This document shows, piece by piece, positions 27,302 through 35,850 of a stretch of DNA of 61,908 nucleotides. Numbering within the stretch: the first letter of the stretch is position 1; each line of letters opens with the position of its first letter. The translations under genes were made by a program, and so were the position numbers. This DNA comes from Streptomyces melanogenes (GTDB lineage Bacteria; Actinomycetota; Actinomycetes; Streptomycetales; Streptomycetaceae). The notes beneath the pieces are model-generated. The model was not told the DNA's origin and searched no databases. It saw only the letters and a list, made by a program, of their open reading frames with translations. The stretch is taken from NCBI RefSeq assembly GCF_014649795.1, contig NZ_BMTS01000033.1:1-61908 (forward strand), given 5' to 3'.

Positions 27302-27823
27302 ATGGACATGGCCAGTCAGGTCCTTCCGCTCGCCGGTGTCGCTGTCGGTGCTGCCATGTCTTTTGTGGTGACGAGTCTGAACGAGCGGGCCAAGTGGCGG
27401 CGTGAGCAATCCGTGCGGTGGGACGAGCAGCGCCTGACGGCCTATGCCGAATATGCGCACGCGGTCAAGGATCTCGCCTACCAGTACCGGCGCATCGCGG
27501 TGGCCCGGGGGTTGACCGCCGGTCCTCACCCGCTGGAGCCTACTGGGGCGGTACTTGACAGGCTGGGTGAGGCGGAAGTCCACCGCACGGCCCTGTCCGA
27601 AGCCCTGCTCCTCCTGGCGGACAGGCACACCATTGCGGCGATGAAACGGATGAACCAGTGCTTGTGGCTGCTGGAAGCACTGGCCCGGGCAACTCCCGGC
27701 CAGGACCACAGCGGCAGCTGGGACCGGGCGTATGCCGACTATCGCGCCGCGCGACAGGAATACATCGAGCAGGCACGCCAGAACCTCGGCGTGAGCGGAT
27801 CCGTGCGGCCCCTCCCGGGGTGA
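27302..27823 (+). CDS. Membrane-anchored orphan protein, analogue of the one at 26036
   Basis: A 173-residue protein; ATG 27302 has GGGGGG just upstream. Residues ~5-26 form a membrane helix (VLPLAGVAVGAAMSFVVTSL), followed by NERAKWRREQSVRWDEQRL, a charged helix typical of Streptomyces proteins of unknown function with a cytoplasmic four-helix body. The body ends YRAARQEYIEQARQNLGV. No catalytic motif is visible. It stands near a similar minus-strand gene in a region otherwise filled with fragments. Confidence 0.7.
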   Translation: MDMASQVLPLAGVAVGAAMSFVVTSLNERAKWRREQSVRWDEQRLTAYAEYAHAVKDLAYQYRRIAVARGLTAGPHPLEPTGAVLDRLGEAEVHRTALSEALLLLADRHTIAAMKRMNQCLWLLEALARATPGQDHSGSWDRAYADYRAARQEYIEQARQNLGVSGSVRPLPG

Positions 27824-28116
27824 CCTGACCGGTCGCCGCCTGCTTCACGGACAGCCGGACCCCGAGGCACCGGCACCGCCCCGTTGCCAAGGCATGGCTG
27901 GCTACCGCGGCGTCGGCGGTCGGTCCGGATGATGCCTGATCTCACCCGCGTAGCCATTCCAGCGCCCTGCGCGGTCCGTCGCCGCAGTACGCACGGGCAG
28001 GTGGTCGGGGGCAGCCCGACCGTCTGCGGGGCAGGCCGCTGAGGCCGCCCGGCAACTCGGGGAGCTGAGCCAGTGCGCAAGGCGTATGAGGGAAGGACTC
28101 GACCCTGCCCTCTTCC

Positions 28117-28350
28117 TGGTCGCGGCCCGAGCCGACGCTGGCGGCCGCCAGCGAGAAGCCCAAGCTCCCGCCCGGGTGTGCCGCTGAGCCCAAGTGGGAC
28201 GACTTCCGGGCGCTGGCGAGTCACGGGCGGCAGGGCCGGGTGAGGGTCCGCTCGCGCAGCGGCGGAACCCTGGCCGATGCCTTCGCCGAGATCGTGCGCG
28301 CGGCTGCGCATCTGCCGTAGGGCGCCGTTTTCGACGGGGTTACGTGACCT
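28117..28350 (+). pseudogene. N-terminal fragment of an ATP-dependent DNA ligase
   Basis: The frame open from 28090 reads PEPTLAAASEKPKLPPGCAA then EPKWDDFRALASHG and VRVRSRSGGTLADAFAEIV, ending HLP and TAG at 28318-28320. This follows the start of actinobacterial LigD/LigC-type ligases up to and beyond the nucleotidyl Lys motif (EPKWDGFRA). After the TAG the homology continues as GAVFDG and then stops, so the gene has a nonsense codon and has lost its body. It is a dead fragment. Confidence 0.65.
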
Positions 28351-28442
28351 GTGGGGGTGTCTCAGCCCCAAGGTGTTGCAGGCGGCGCAGCTCCGATAGA
28401 TGAGACGTGACGGGCGTCGCGGCCGCGTGCCGCAGTGGCTGC

Positions 28443-28781
28443 TCAGAGGTGGTCGTCCAGGAACTTCCGTACCTCGGTGTTGGTCATGGGCCCCGTGCCG
28501 TGCGCCACCGCCTCTCCCTCCTTCAGCAGGACGTAGGACGGGGCGCCGGTGATCCCGTATCGCTCGGTTGCGGCCGGACAACGCGTGATGTCGGCGCGGA
28601 TGGCCGTCAGGCGGCCCGTGTAGTCGTCGGCGATGCCACCCACGACGAGGTCCATCACCCGGCAGGGCTCGATTGCCTTGGGCCATGTCCCGGTGAAGTA
28701 TGCGAGGACCGGAACTCCGCTCATCCCGAGGATGAAATTGAACTCCGCGTCCTCACGGGGTCGGTGAACCCGGTTCGCCAT
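28443..28781 (-). CDS. Thioredoxin-fold protein with a single active-site cysteine
   Basis: A 112-residue protein from ATG 28781 behind AGGAG. The fold signature is clear: VLAYFTGTW at strand 3, RADITRCPAATERYGITGAPSYVLL with the cis-Pro (GAPS), and KFLDDHL at the end. The usual WCGPC is replaced by WPKAIEPC, leaving only Cys40, with Cys68 later. It therefore cannot form the standard dithiol; glutathionylation, monothiol chemistry or a structural role are possible. Similar one-cysteine members are frequent in Streptomyces. It is monocistronic. Confidence 0.75.
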   Translation of the reverse strand: MANRVHRPREDAEFNFILGMSGVPVLAYFTGTWPKAIEPCRVMDLVVGGIADDYTGRLTAIRADITRCPAATERYGITGAPSYVLLKEGEAVAHGTGPMTNTEVRKFLDDHL

Positions 28782-28899
28782 GGATGCTCCTGACCTCAAG
28801 TTCCGTCGTTCCATCCCCATCATCCCTTGCGCGGTGTGCCGGGCCGGCCCGGTCGGTCGTCCGGTTGACCTGTCGGAAGGGAGGCGCGGGGCCGTCGCA

Positions 28900-29280
28900 G
28901 AATAACGGTGGTCCCCGGCGCGAGCGGCCCGGCCTCGCCCTGGTGACCCGGCCTGGCCGCCCCGCCGGTCATCCAGCTGCAGCCTGCCGCGCGCCCGCGG
29001 GTCGGCTCGTGCCAGGACAGCGCGCCTTCCACGACGATATGAAAGCCGTTTTCCAGGGCATGGTGGCCCAGATCGCCGACCAGATGCTCGATGAGCGCGT
29101 CGACGAGCGGGCCGGTGTGCTTCGTCCACCGGATCCAGTCGAGCTGTATCCGCCACTGCGCTTCTCGGAGACAGCGTTCCCGACGGGCTTCCCGAGGCCT
29201 TGTGATGAGCCAGCTGATGGCACCGAGAACGAGGCACGATTCCTGGATCGCTCGCGGACGCGGTCGTGGACGGTCGACGT
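28900..29280 (-). pseudogene. Unrecognised decayed protein fragment
   Basis: One minus frame reads WLITRPREARRERCLREAQ, then LDWIRWTKHTGPLVDALIEH and LGHHALENGFHIVVEG, followed by SWHEPT. The composition is clearly protein-like and the HHALENGFHIVVEG segment recalls P-loop kinases of the zeta-toxin/AAA type, but no Walker A is visible and no proper start or end is found. Downstream the frame becomes Pro/Arg-rich. I treat it as a relic. Confidence 0.35.
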
Positions 29281-29285
29281 ACGCG

Positions 29286-30425
29286 TCAGCTGCCCCGAAG
29301 ACCGACCGCCAGCGTCAGTTCAAGGACCCGGTGTGGCGATGCGAGATCCGGAAACAGTTCCCGCAGCTGCGACATCCGGTACCGCACCGTCTGGGGATGG
29401 ACGAACAACGCTGCCGCCACCTCGTCCCGCCTGCCCTGGTGCAGCAGCCACGCCCGCAATGTCTCCTCCAGCCGCCGTGCGGTCGCGGCAGGCAAGGTCC
29501 GCAACGGTGCGAGGGCTCGGGTACGCAGGTCTGCGAACGCGTCCACGTCGGCGCTGAGCACCAGCTCGGGCAGGTGGTCCTCGGTGTCGCGGATATCAGG
29601 GGAGAGGGAGCGCGCGCGTACGGCTCGTGCGTACGAGGCGGACGCACGAGTCCATGGCCGGGCCGGGCCGACCACGGAGGTGCGGTCGGTCAGCTGCCGC
29701 AGGAGATGTGATCGGTCGGCATCGGGGACGAGCAGCACACCGGTGGCGTCCGGCAGATCGTCCAGGACGAGGGTGCTCGGGTCGAGCGTGCGGTGGGCGG
29801 GCCGGGCCTGGGCGGCGGGCAGCAGGACCGCGGTCAGGGAAACGGGAGGCTGCCACCCGGCTCGCTGAGCGGAGGCCAGCAGTATGTCCGGGCTCGCGCC
29901 GGCGAGGAGGTCGCGGGCCAACTGCTCCAGATGGCGTTCGTGAGCCCGGCCCCGGGCGGCCAGTTCGTCGGCGTGGCCCGCGGCGCTCGCGGCGGAGAGC
30001 TCGTCGATGTAGGCGAAGGTCAGCTCGGCGAACTTGGCGACCTCGGCGGCGGGCAGACCTGCGGGTACGGCACCCGCTGCCAGGCCTCGCCAGGCCACGC
30101 GGGCGCCGACGCGATAGGCGCTGAGCAGGGCGTCCATGGAACGGCCGTCGCGCACCTCGCCCCGGCCCAGCTCGTAGGCCGCGTCACTGGCGTCGCCGCT
30201 GATGGTGTTCCCGCTGGCGAGGTCCAGGTAGTGCCCCAGGGCGGTGCGGACGGCGCGGCGGATGGTGGCGCCCATGTGGCCCGACAGGGCGTTGGTGTAC
30301 GGAGGGACCTCGTCGATGATCGCCTGAACGACCTCGTCGGCCGTGGTCTTCAGCGCGGCCCGAAGAGCGGTGACCGTCGTCTCATCCAGGGCCAGCTCGC
30401 TGGCCCGCTGGACTGCATGACTCAT
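29286..30425 (-). CDS. PucR-family helix-turn-helix regulator
   Basis: A 379-residue protein; ATG 30425 follows AGGGA at eight bases, better than an upstream start at 30446. The N-terminal ~280 residues are the helical/GAF-like sensing region of this group (RSMDALLSAYRVGARVAWRGL is typical). The C-terminus has the PucR HTH: EETLRAWLLHQGRRDEVAAA, LFVHPQTVRYRMSQLRELF. It diverges from the reductase-desaturase pair across 87 bases and so is the likely regulator of that pair. In related gene sets such PucR proteins control fatty-acid desaturation. Confidence 0.85.
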   Translation of the reverse strand: MSHAVQRASELALDETTVTALRAALKTTADEVVQAIIDEVPPYTNALSGHMGATIRRAVRTALGHYLDLASGNTISGDASDAAYELGRGEVRDGRSMDALLSAYRVGARVAWRGLAAGAVPAGLPAAEVAKFAELTFAYIDELSAASAAGHADELAARGRAHERHLEQLARDLLAGASPDILLASAQRAGWQPPVSLTAVLLPAAQARPAHRTLDPSTLVLDDLPDATGVLLVPDADRSHLLRQLTDRTSVVGPARPWTRASASYARAVRARSLSPDIRDTEDHLPELVLSADVDAFADLRTRALAPLRTLPAATARRLEETLRAWLLHQGRRDEVAAALFVHPQTVRYRMSQLRELFPDLASPHRVLELTLAVGLRGS

Positions 30426-30512
30426 GTTTTTATTCCCTACGAACAATCCCCACCATCAAATTCACGTCCTACGGTCAGGACTTTACGCCTGGAGACGCAG
30501 CAAGCTGGGGTC

Positions 30513-31568
30513 ATGACGAGTACAGCCCTGCGCAGCAGGGCGTGGAAACTGCTGGAAATGGTCACGACGCCACTGCTGCCGTCGGACTACCTCGACCTGG
30601 TCAGCCCGCTGCGCGCGGGCGCCGACCTGCGGGGGCGCATCGAGGCCGTGCACCCGGAGACGGGTGACGCCGCGACCATCGTGATCAGGCCGGGGCGGGG
30701 CTGGCGCGGCCACACGGCCGGTCAGTACGTACGGATCGGGGTCGACGTCGACGGGGTCCGCCTGTGGCGTGCCTACTCCCTCACCTCGCCCACCAACCGC
30801 TCCGACGGCCGCGTCACGGTCACCGTGAAGGCGATCCCGGACGGCAAGGTCAGCAACCACCTGGTCCGCAGAGCGAAACCGGGCACGCTGATCCAGCTCG
30901 ACCAGGCGACCGGTGACTTCGTGCTGCCGCAGGCCAAGCCGACCAAGGTGCTCTACCTGACGGCCGGCAGCGGCATCACGCCCGTGATGGGCATGCTGCG
31001 CGACACCGAGTTCGACGACGTCGTCATGATCCACTGCGCGCCGAAGCCGCAGGACGTGATCTTCCGCGACGAACTGCACGACCTGGTCGCGGACAAGAAG
31101 CTGCGCCTCACCGAGGTGCACACCGACACCGACGGCATGCTCGACATCGCCCGTCTCGACGAGCTCGTGCCCGACTGGGCCGAGCGCGAGACCTGGGCCT
31201 GCGGGCCCGCGGGCCTGCTCGACGCCGCCGAGAAGCACTGGAGCGAGCACGGCGTACCGGAGCGCCTGCACACCGAACGCTTCCGCCCCAGCATCGTCGT
31301 CGCCGGCGACGGCGGCGAGGTCAGGTTCAGCACCACAGGCAAGACCGTCGACGCGGACGGCGCCACGCCGTTGCTGGACGTCGGCGAGGAGGCCGGCGTG
31401 CTCATGCCCTCCGGGTGCCGCATGGGCATCTGCTTCGGCTGCGTCACACCGCTCAAGGACGGCGCCGTCCGCGACCTGCGCACCGGCGAGATCACCGAGG
31501 CCGGGCCGGGCGTCCTCATCCAGACCTGCGTGTCCGCCGCGGCGGGCCCCTGCGACATCGAACGGTAG
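30513..31568 (+). CDS. Ferredoxin-NAD(P)H reductase with C-terminal 2Fe-2S domain
   Basis: A 351-residue electron-transfer protein. FAD binding is shown by RAYSLTSP near residue 90, NAD(P) binding by YLTAGSGITPVMGMLR, and the tail by W-ACGPAGLLDA. The last ~85 residues are a plant-type ferredoxin with CRMGICFGC and a distal Cys in LIQTC, giving four cluster ligands. It passes electrons to the desaturase encoded seven bases downstream, like the mycobacterial Rv3230c-DesA3 pair. The ATG at 30513 has only GGGG two bases away, so translation may be inefficient or the start slightly different. Confidence 0.88.
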   Translation: MTSTALRSRAWKLLEMVTTPLLPSDYLDLVSPLRAGADLRGRIEAVHPETGDAATIVIRPGRGWRGHTAGQYVRIGVDVDGVRLWRAYSLTSPTNRSDGRVTVTVKAIPDGKVSNHLVRRAKPGTLIQLDQATGDFVLPQAKPTKVLYLTAGSGITPVMGMLRDTEFDDVVMIHCAPKPQDVIFRDELHDLVADKKLRLTEVHTDTDGMLDIARLDELVPDWAERETWACGPAGLLDAAEKHWSEHGVPERLHTERFRPSIVVAGDGGEVRFSTTGKTVDADGATPLLDVGEEAGVLMPSGCRMGICFGCVTPLKDGAVRDLRTGEITEAGPGVLIQTCVSAAAGPCDIER

Positions 31569-31575
31569 GAGCACC

Positions 31576-32694
31576 TTGACCGCCATCGACCCCACCGCCC
31601 ACCTGAGCGCGGAGCAGATCGAGGAGCTCGGCCGCGAGCTGGACGCGATCCGCGACGAGGTGATCGCCAGCCGAGGCGAGAAAGACGCCGCCTACATCCG
31701 AAAGGTCATCTCGGCGCAGCGCAAGCTCGAGCTGGCCAGCAGGGGCGTTCTGCTGTTCTCGATCTTCCCGCCCGCGTGGCTGCTCGGCACCGCCGGGCTG
31801 TCCGTGGCGAAGATCATGGACAACATGGAGATCGGCCACAACGTCCTGCACGGTCAGTGGGACTGGATGCGAGACCCGAAGATCCACTCCACCACCTGGG
31901 AGTGGGATCACGTCTCGCCGTCCGAGCAGTGGAAGCACTCGCACAACGAGCTGCACCACACGTACACCAACGTGATCGGCAAGGACAACGACCTCGGCTA
32001 CGGCATCATGCGCGTCGACGAGGACCAGAGGTGGCACCCGGTCCACCTCGGCCAGCCGCTGTGGAACTTCATCAACGCCTGCTTCTTCGAGTACGGCATC
32101 GCAGCGTACGACCTGGAGCTCGGCAAGAACTTGAACAAGCGCCGCCGGGGGAACCCGGAGTTCCGCGCGCGGGCCAGGGCCGTGGGCCGCAAGATCCGCA
32201 AGCAGGTGCTCAAGGACTACGTGATCCACCCGCTGCTGTCCGGCCCGTCGTTCCTCACCACGCTCGCCGCCACGTTCACCGCGAACCTGGTCCGCAATAT
32301 CTGGTCCCACTCGGTGATCATGTGCGGGCACTTCCCCGAGGGTGTGCAGGTCTTCGAGCGCCGGTCGATCAAGGGCGAGACGCGCGGCCAGTGGTACCTG
32401 CGCCAGATGATGGGCTCGGCGAACATCAGCGGCAGCAGGGCCATGCACTTCATGACCGGCAACCTGTCGCACCAGATCGAGCACCACCTGTTCCCGGACC
32501 TGCCGAGCAACCGGTACGCCGAGGTCGCGGTGAAGGTGCGCGCACTGTTCGAAAAGTACGAGCTGGAGTACGTCACCGGGCCACTGCCCAAGCAGGTGTT
32601 CTCCGCGTGGCACAAGGTCTTCCGGCTCTCGCTGCCGAACAAGAAGCCCAAGGTCAAGACGCCGGACCGCGAGCAGGAGCTCGTTGTGGCCTGA
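31576..32694 (+). CDS. Membrane fatty-acid desaturase (DesA3-like)
   Basis: A 372-residue protein starting at TTG 31576 right after AGGAG. The three histidine boxes that hold the di-iron centre are complete: GHNVLHGQWDWM near residue 88, HSHNELHHT near 123 and HQIEHHLFP near 300. Hydrophobic segments around residues 58-80 and 225-250 span the membrane. The family introduces a cis double bond (usually delta-9) into acyl-CoA or membrane lipid using O2 and electrons from the reductase encoded upstream. The pair probably adjusts membrane fluidity under PucR control. Confidence 0.88.
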   Translation: MTAIDPTAHLSAEQIEELGRELDAIRDEVIASRGEKDAAYIRKVISAQRKLELASRGVLLFSIFPPAWLLGTAGLSVAKIMDNMEIGHNVLHGQWDWMRDPKIHSTTWEWDHVSPSEQWKHSHNELHHTYTNVIGKDNDLGYGIMRVDEDQRWHPVHLGQPLWNFINACFFEYGIAAYDLELGKNLNKRRRGNPEFRARARAVGRKIRKQVLKDYVIHPLLSGPSFLTTLAATFTANLVRNIWSHSVIMCGHFPEGVQVFERRSIKGETRGQWYLRQMMGSANISGSRAMHFMTGNLSHQIEHHLFPDLPSNRYAEVAVKVRALFEKYELEYVTGPLPKQVFSAWHKVFRLSLPNKKPKVKTPDREQELVVA

Positions 32695-32717
32695 TTCCCG
32701 GTATCGGCTCAGATCTT

Positions 32718-33030
32718 TCAGCCGTACCGGCGGCTCCGCCGGGTCCGGTGAAATCCGTTGCGGGCGACATCAGCCCGTACGACACGGGATCCGGGGCAGC
32801 CCGGTGTCCGGCCGCGCTGCCTGGACGTGCGCCAGGCGTATGCGATTGCCCAGTCCGGTGCCGGTGGCCGCTGCCGACCGCCTTGCTTGCGTTCGGTTTC
32901 CTGTCGTTTGAGGTCGTCGATGGCCTGGTCGATGAGGGCCAGCCACGTTGCGTGCCAAGCCCGCGATGTCTGCAGGCGGGGAAGGTCGGGAGGAAGAAGG
33001 CCTGGGGGGAGGGCTAGGGCATGGGGTGAG
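32718..33030 (-). pseudogene. DUF6233-like protein relic
   Basis: The minus frame contains TWLALIDQAIDDLKRQETER, then PAPDWAIAYA, which follows the DUF6233 pattern (a coiled helix ending REAE, then PPPEPDWLLEYG). The conserved downstream HxGxCHMAG part is absent; the frame shifts after about 32850. Only a stump remains. Confidence 0.4.
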
Positions 33031-33159
33031 GCCCCGTCGTGTCGTGTCCTCGTGTCATGGTGGCGGGGTTCCACCAGTACCAGCTGGCACTGTGGCTGCC
33101 GGGCAGAGCGGGCCTTCGATGTGGGTCTGCGTCGACGTCTGGGGTGGGAGGATCACGTC

Positions 33160-33977
33160 ATGCGTTCCTGGGACTCCTTGACCATCACCGAGCAGACGTT
33201 GATGCGTCGTGCCATGGCCGGGGGCCCTTGGCCGGAACGGTCCAAGACAGGGGTGTGGCCCTGCGCTGGGCAGGCGTCGAAGACGCCCCACTCCCGCGCA
33301 GCTACACCGATGACGAGCAGCGCGAGCTGGTCCCGCAGCTCGCGGCCGTCGCCCTGGACCTCGCCGGACGCGGCCTGCTCACCATCAAGGAGAGCCAAAG
33401 CCACGTTCCTGCTGCCTCCGCCATCGCCCTGACCGGCTCGGAGCTCCACGAGATCGTCACCAACCCGGCCTACTGGCTCGGGAATCCCAGCTCACCCTGC
33501 CGGTTCACCCTCGACTGCCCGCAGCCGGTACGTGTGCACTGGTTCGACGGCGCCTACCCACCAGTGGACACCAGCGGCCTTCCCGCCTGGGACGAACTCA
33601 CCATCGCCGAACGCGAAGTCCTGGTCTGCGCTGCAGAAACCAGCGGCATGCTCACCGGGGCGTTCGGCATCTGGCCGGACCCACCGGCCGACCTGGGCTC
33701 CATGGAGCGCCTCGACTGGGTCGACCGGCAACTCGCCCCGCTGCTTTCCTTCGTCCGCAACGGTTGGATCGAGGTCCGGCACACCCCGGACGCTGCCAGC
33801 GACGCCTTCACCGTGATCCCTTTGGATGGTCTCCGCTCTGCCCTGGCCGACCCCGCTGTCCGGAATGAAGGCGACGACTGGGGCGTTGGCGTCGGCTGCA
33901 TCTTCACCCATACCGGACTGGCCGTCTGGCGGGGTGGTTGGAGCACCGCCTGGAGCAGCCGTCTGAACTTCGGCTGA
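33160..33977 (+). pseudogene. Frameshifted two-repeat protein of unknown function
   Basis: Translation from ATG 33160 gives MRSWDSLTITEQTLMRRAMA and GGPWPERSKTGV; the natural continuation (ALRWAGVEDAPLPRSYTDDE) lies in another frame, apparently because of a TG duplication in GGGGTGTGG at 33251-33258. The rest runs to 33977. The two halves look duplicated: WDSLTITEQTLMRRA near the start and WDELTIAEREVLVCA in the middle, each followed by acidic helix and beta stretches. No family recognised and no signal peptide. A programmed shift cannot be excluded. Confidence 0.55.
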
Positions 33978-34385
33978 CACGCGGTGCTATCCGGCCAGCC
34001 GACAGCCTCACATGCACCAATTCGACCGAGACGGTGACCGATTCGGACCCGATGGCACGCGCACAAAGATCGCTTGCACACGGGCAAGAGACCGAACAGA
34101 CTCACCCCGCCCGAGTCCGCCGGGGGTTGAGGAACCTGCATGCGAAGACCGGCACGCAAGCCCGTGCACCGAAACCCAGCCGGCCCAGCCCCGGCTGCCC
34201 GCCCGGCTTGAGGAACCAGCGGCCCGCCACCCGCCACGACGTCGGACGCGTCCTCGCCACCGGAGAGTCCTACACCCGACCGGCCCACCACAAGATCGGC
34301 ACCAGACCCCGGAGAACTGGGCAACCGGCAAGCTGATCTGCCAACCAACCTCATCGCCGCGACCCCAACGATGTTGGATAGCCGC
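33978..34385. other. No gene recognised
   Basis: Neither strand shows a protein-like frame in this 408-base stretch. It separates two damaged plus-strand genes. Confidence 0.3.
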
Positions 34386-34724
34386 ATGGTGAGACGCAAG
34401 AAGGAGCAGAAGAAGCGGCCCGACTGGGGCATCCCGAAGGGGATCGTGCTGTTGGCGACGCCAGAGGGCTGGCGTAACTGCGTCCTCACCATGGAAGGCG
34501 GCATGCTCTGCGGGCGTCTGGATGTGCCGATCAACACCGACCCACAAGACGCGCGATTTGCGGCGGCCCGGATGGTGACGGAACTCGCGTGAGACTTCCA
34601 CGACACCAACGTCGAGGTGAGCTGGGATCCCCATCAGGAGCCCTGGTCATGGACCGCTCAGGTCACCCTCGCCGCCGGAACCGAACCTGCACCGCCGGAC
34701 TCCGAAGGATTAATCGCAAGCTGA
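34386..34724 (+). pseudogene. Small protein gene interrupted by one in-frame TGA
   Basis: The frame from ATG 34386 (or 34371) reads RRKKEQKKRPDWGIPKGIVL, then EGWRNCVLTMEGGMLCGRLD and RFAAARMVTELA, then TGA at 34590. The same frame then continues without a break as DFHDTNVEVSWDPHQEPWSW and TAQVTLAAGTEP to a second TGA at 34722. Both parts have coding composition and join logically (ELA-R-DFHD), so a single CGA-to-TGA change is the simplest reading. A 112-residue product is expected without it. Function unknown. Confidence 0.6.
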
Positions 34725-34833
34725 GGGCGGGGCTCATATGGACGGTGATCCACATCATCGCGTCGGCAACGAAGCTGCCGAGCACCGGGATACAGGGACA
34801 GGTACGTCGTTGAGGAGGGAGATCTAGGTCGGC

Positions 34834-35445
34834 TCACCGGATCTCTGCGTTGCCGCAGATGAAGGTGGTGTCCTGGAGGAGTTCCGGTGTGATGCGGACA
34901 CCGCTCAGGTGTTCGGCGAGGGCGAAGGCTGCTTCTGCGGCCAGGTGTTCTTCGGTGTCGGAGGTCTCGCCCCAGAACTGGAAGCCGCAGTGATGCATGA
35001 CGGGTAGGAGGTCGTCAGGGGTTGTTCCCCGGCGGCGGTCGGGTATTGCGGGCTCGAAGGTGAGGCGCTGGGTGGTGTCCTGGGCCCAGAGGAACGAGTC
35101 GTGGCCGTTGATGTTGACGAAGTGGGAGACCCAGCGGGTGCCCGCGGAGGCGGGCAGGGCTCGCTCTTCGGTGACGCCGAGGTAGCCGACGGGCTCGATC
35201 ATCAGGGTCCATTCGCCGACCGTGGTCATGGCGATGAACTGCCTGGTGTGGTCCGAACGGTCCAAAAGGTCGAAGGCCGCGGCCACGATCGCCTCCACCC
35301 CGCTCCGGGAAGGCTCGCTGTGGCCTTCGAGGCGGGCAAGGACGTCCAGGGGCGCCAGGTTGTGCACCAGGGTGAAGCAATACGCCTCCGCGAGATCGGG
35401 GAAGCGCTCGTTGAGCCACACGTAGTCGGCAGCAGTCGCGGTCAT
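34834..35445 (-). CDS. DUF6461-type protein
   Basis: A 203-residue cytoplasmic protein from ATG 35445, with AAGGATC upstream; a longer start at 35475 is less likely. The opening TATAADYVWLNERFPDLAEA, then YCFTLVHNL.PLDVLARL, and the middle WTLMIEPVGYLGVTEERALP followed by T-W-VSHFVNINGHDSF fit the DUF6461 family of actinobacteria, often near phage-defence or toxin loci. No catalytic residues are known. It appears monocistronic. Confidence 0.6.
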   Translation of the reverse strand: MTATAADYVWLNERFPDLAEAYCFTLVHNLAPLDVLARLEGHSEPSRSGVEAIVAAAFDLLDRSDHTRQFIAMTTVGEWTLMIEPVGYLGVTEERALPASAGTRWVSHFVNINGHDSFLWAQDTTQRLTFEPAIPDRRRGTTPDDLLPVMHHCGFQFWGETSDTEEHLAAEAAFALAEHLSGVRITPELLQDTTFICGNAEIR

Positions 35446-35561
35446 GGCCAAGATCCTTGCGCATGCCTCTGACATCGACCGTCCCAGAGGCAGCAGGGGT
35501 GGCAGAGCGGCGCGGGACCCGGCCCAGGTCGCAGTCGAGGACCTGTCGTGGGTTCGCGGTT

Positions 35562-35850
35562 ATGAACACGAACACACAGCCCGCCACGATTGAGCTGATC
35601 CGTTGGCCGACCCAGGCCAGAGCGTCAGCGTCCGTCTGCACTCGGCGCAGCCCATTCTCGAAATCCTCGGCGTTCGCTACTACGACGCGCAGGCCGTCAT
35701 CACCAGCGGCTTGGTGAACGGTGTGGTCCACCTCGGGTTCGACTCCACGGACCTCGCAGAGCGGGGTCGGCTTCTGGATGCCGTCGAGGAGGCAGAGCAG
35801 CAGGGCGACTTCGAGGAGCCGTTCACCGCGGACTGGCCCCAGGACGGTCG
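35562..35850 (+). pseudogene. Frameshifted unknown protein
   Basis: The reading starts at ATG 35562 (MNTNTQPATIELIRWPTQ) and then continues one frame over, from about 35605, as SVSVRLHSAQPILEILG, VRYYDAQAVITSGLVNGVVH, LGFDSTDLAERGRLLDAV and EEAEQQGDFEEPFTADWPQ. Both parts look coding; no single frame gives the whole. I do not recognise the family. Confidence 0.4.

Noticed and set aside
28443..29237. Long minus-strand frame joining the thioredoxin to upstream sequence
   Set aside because: AGGAG and ATG at 28781 mark the real start; upstream residues are Arg/Pro-rich and the real upstream fragment is in another frame.
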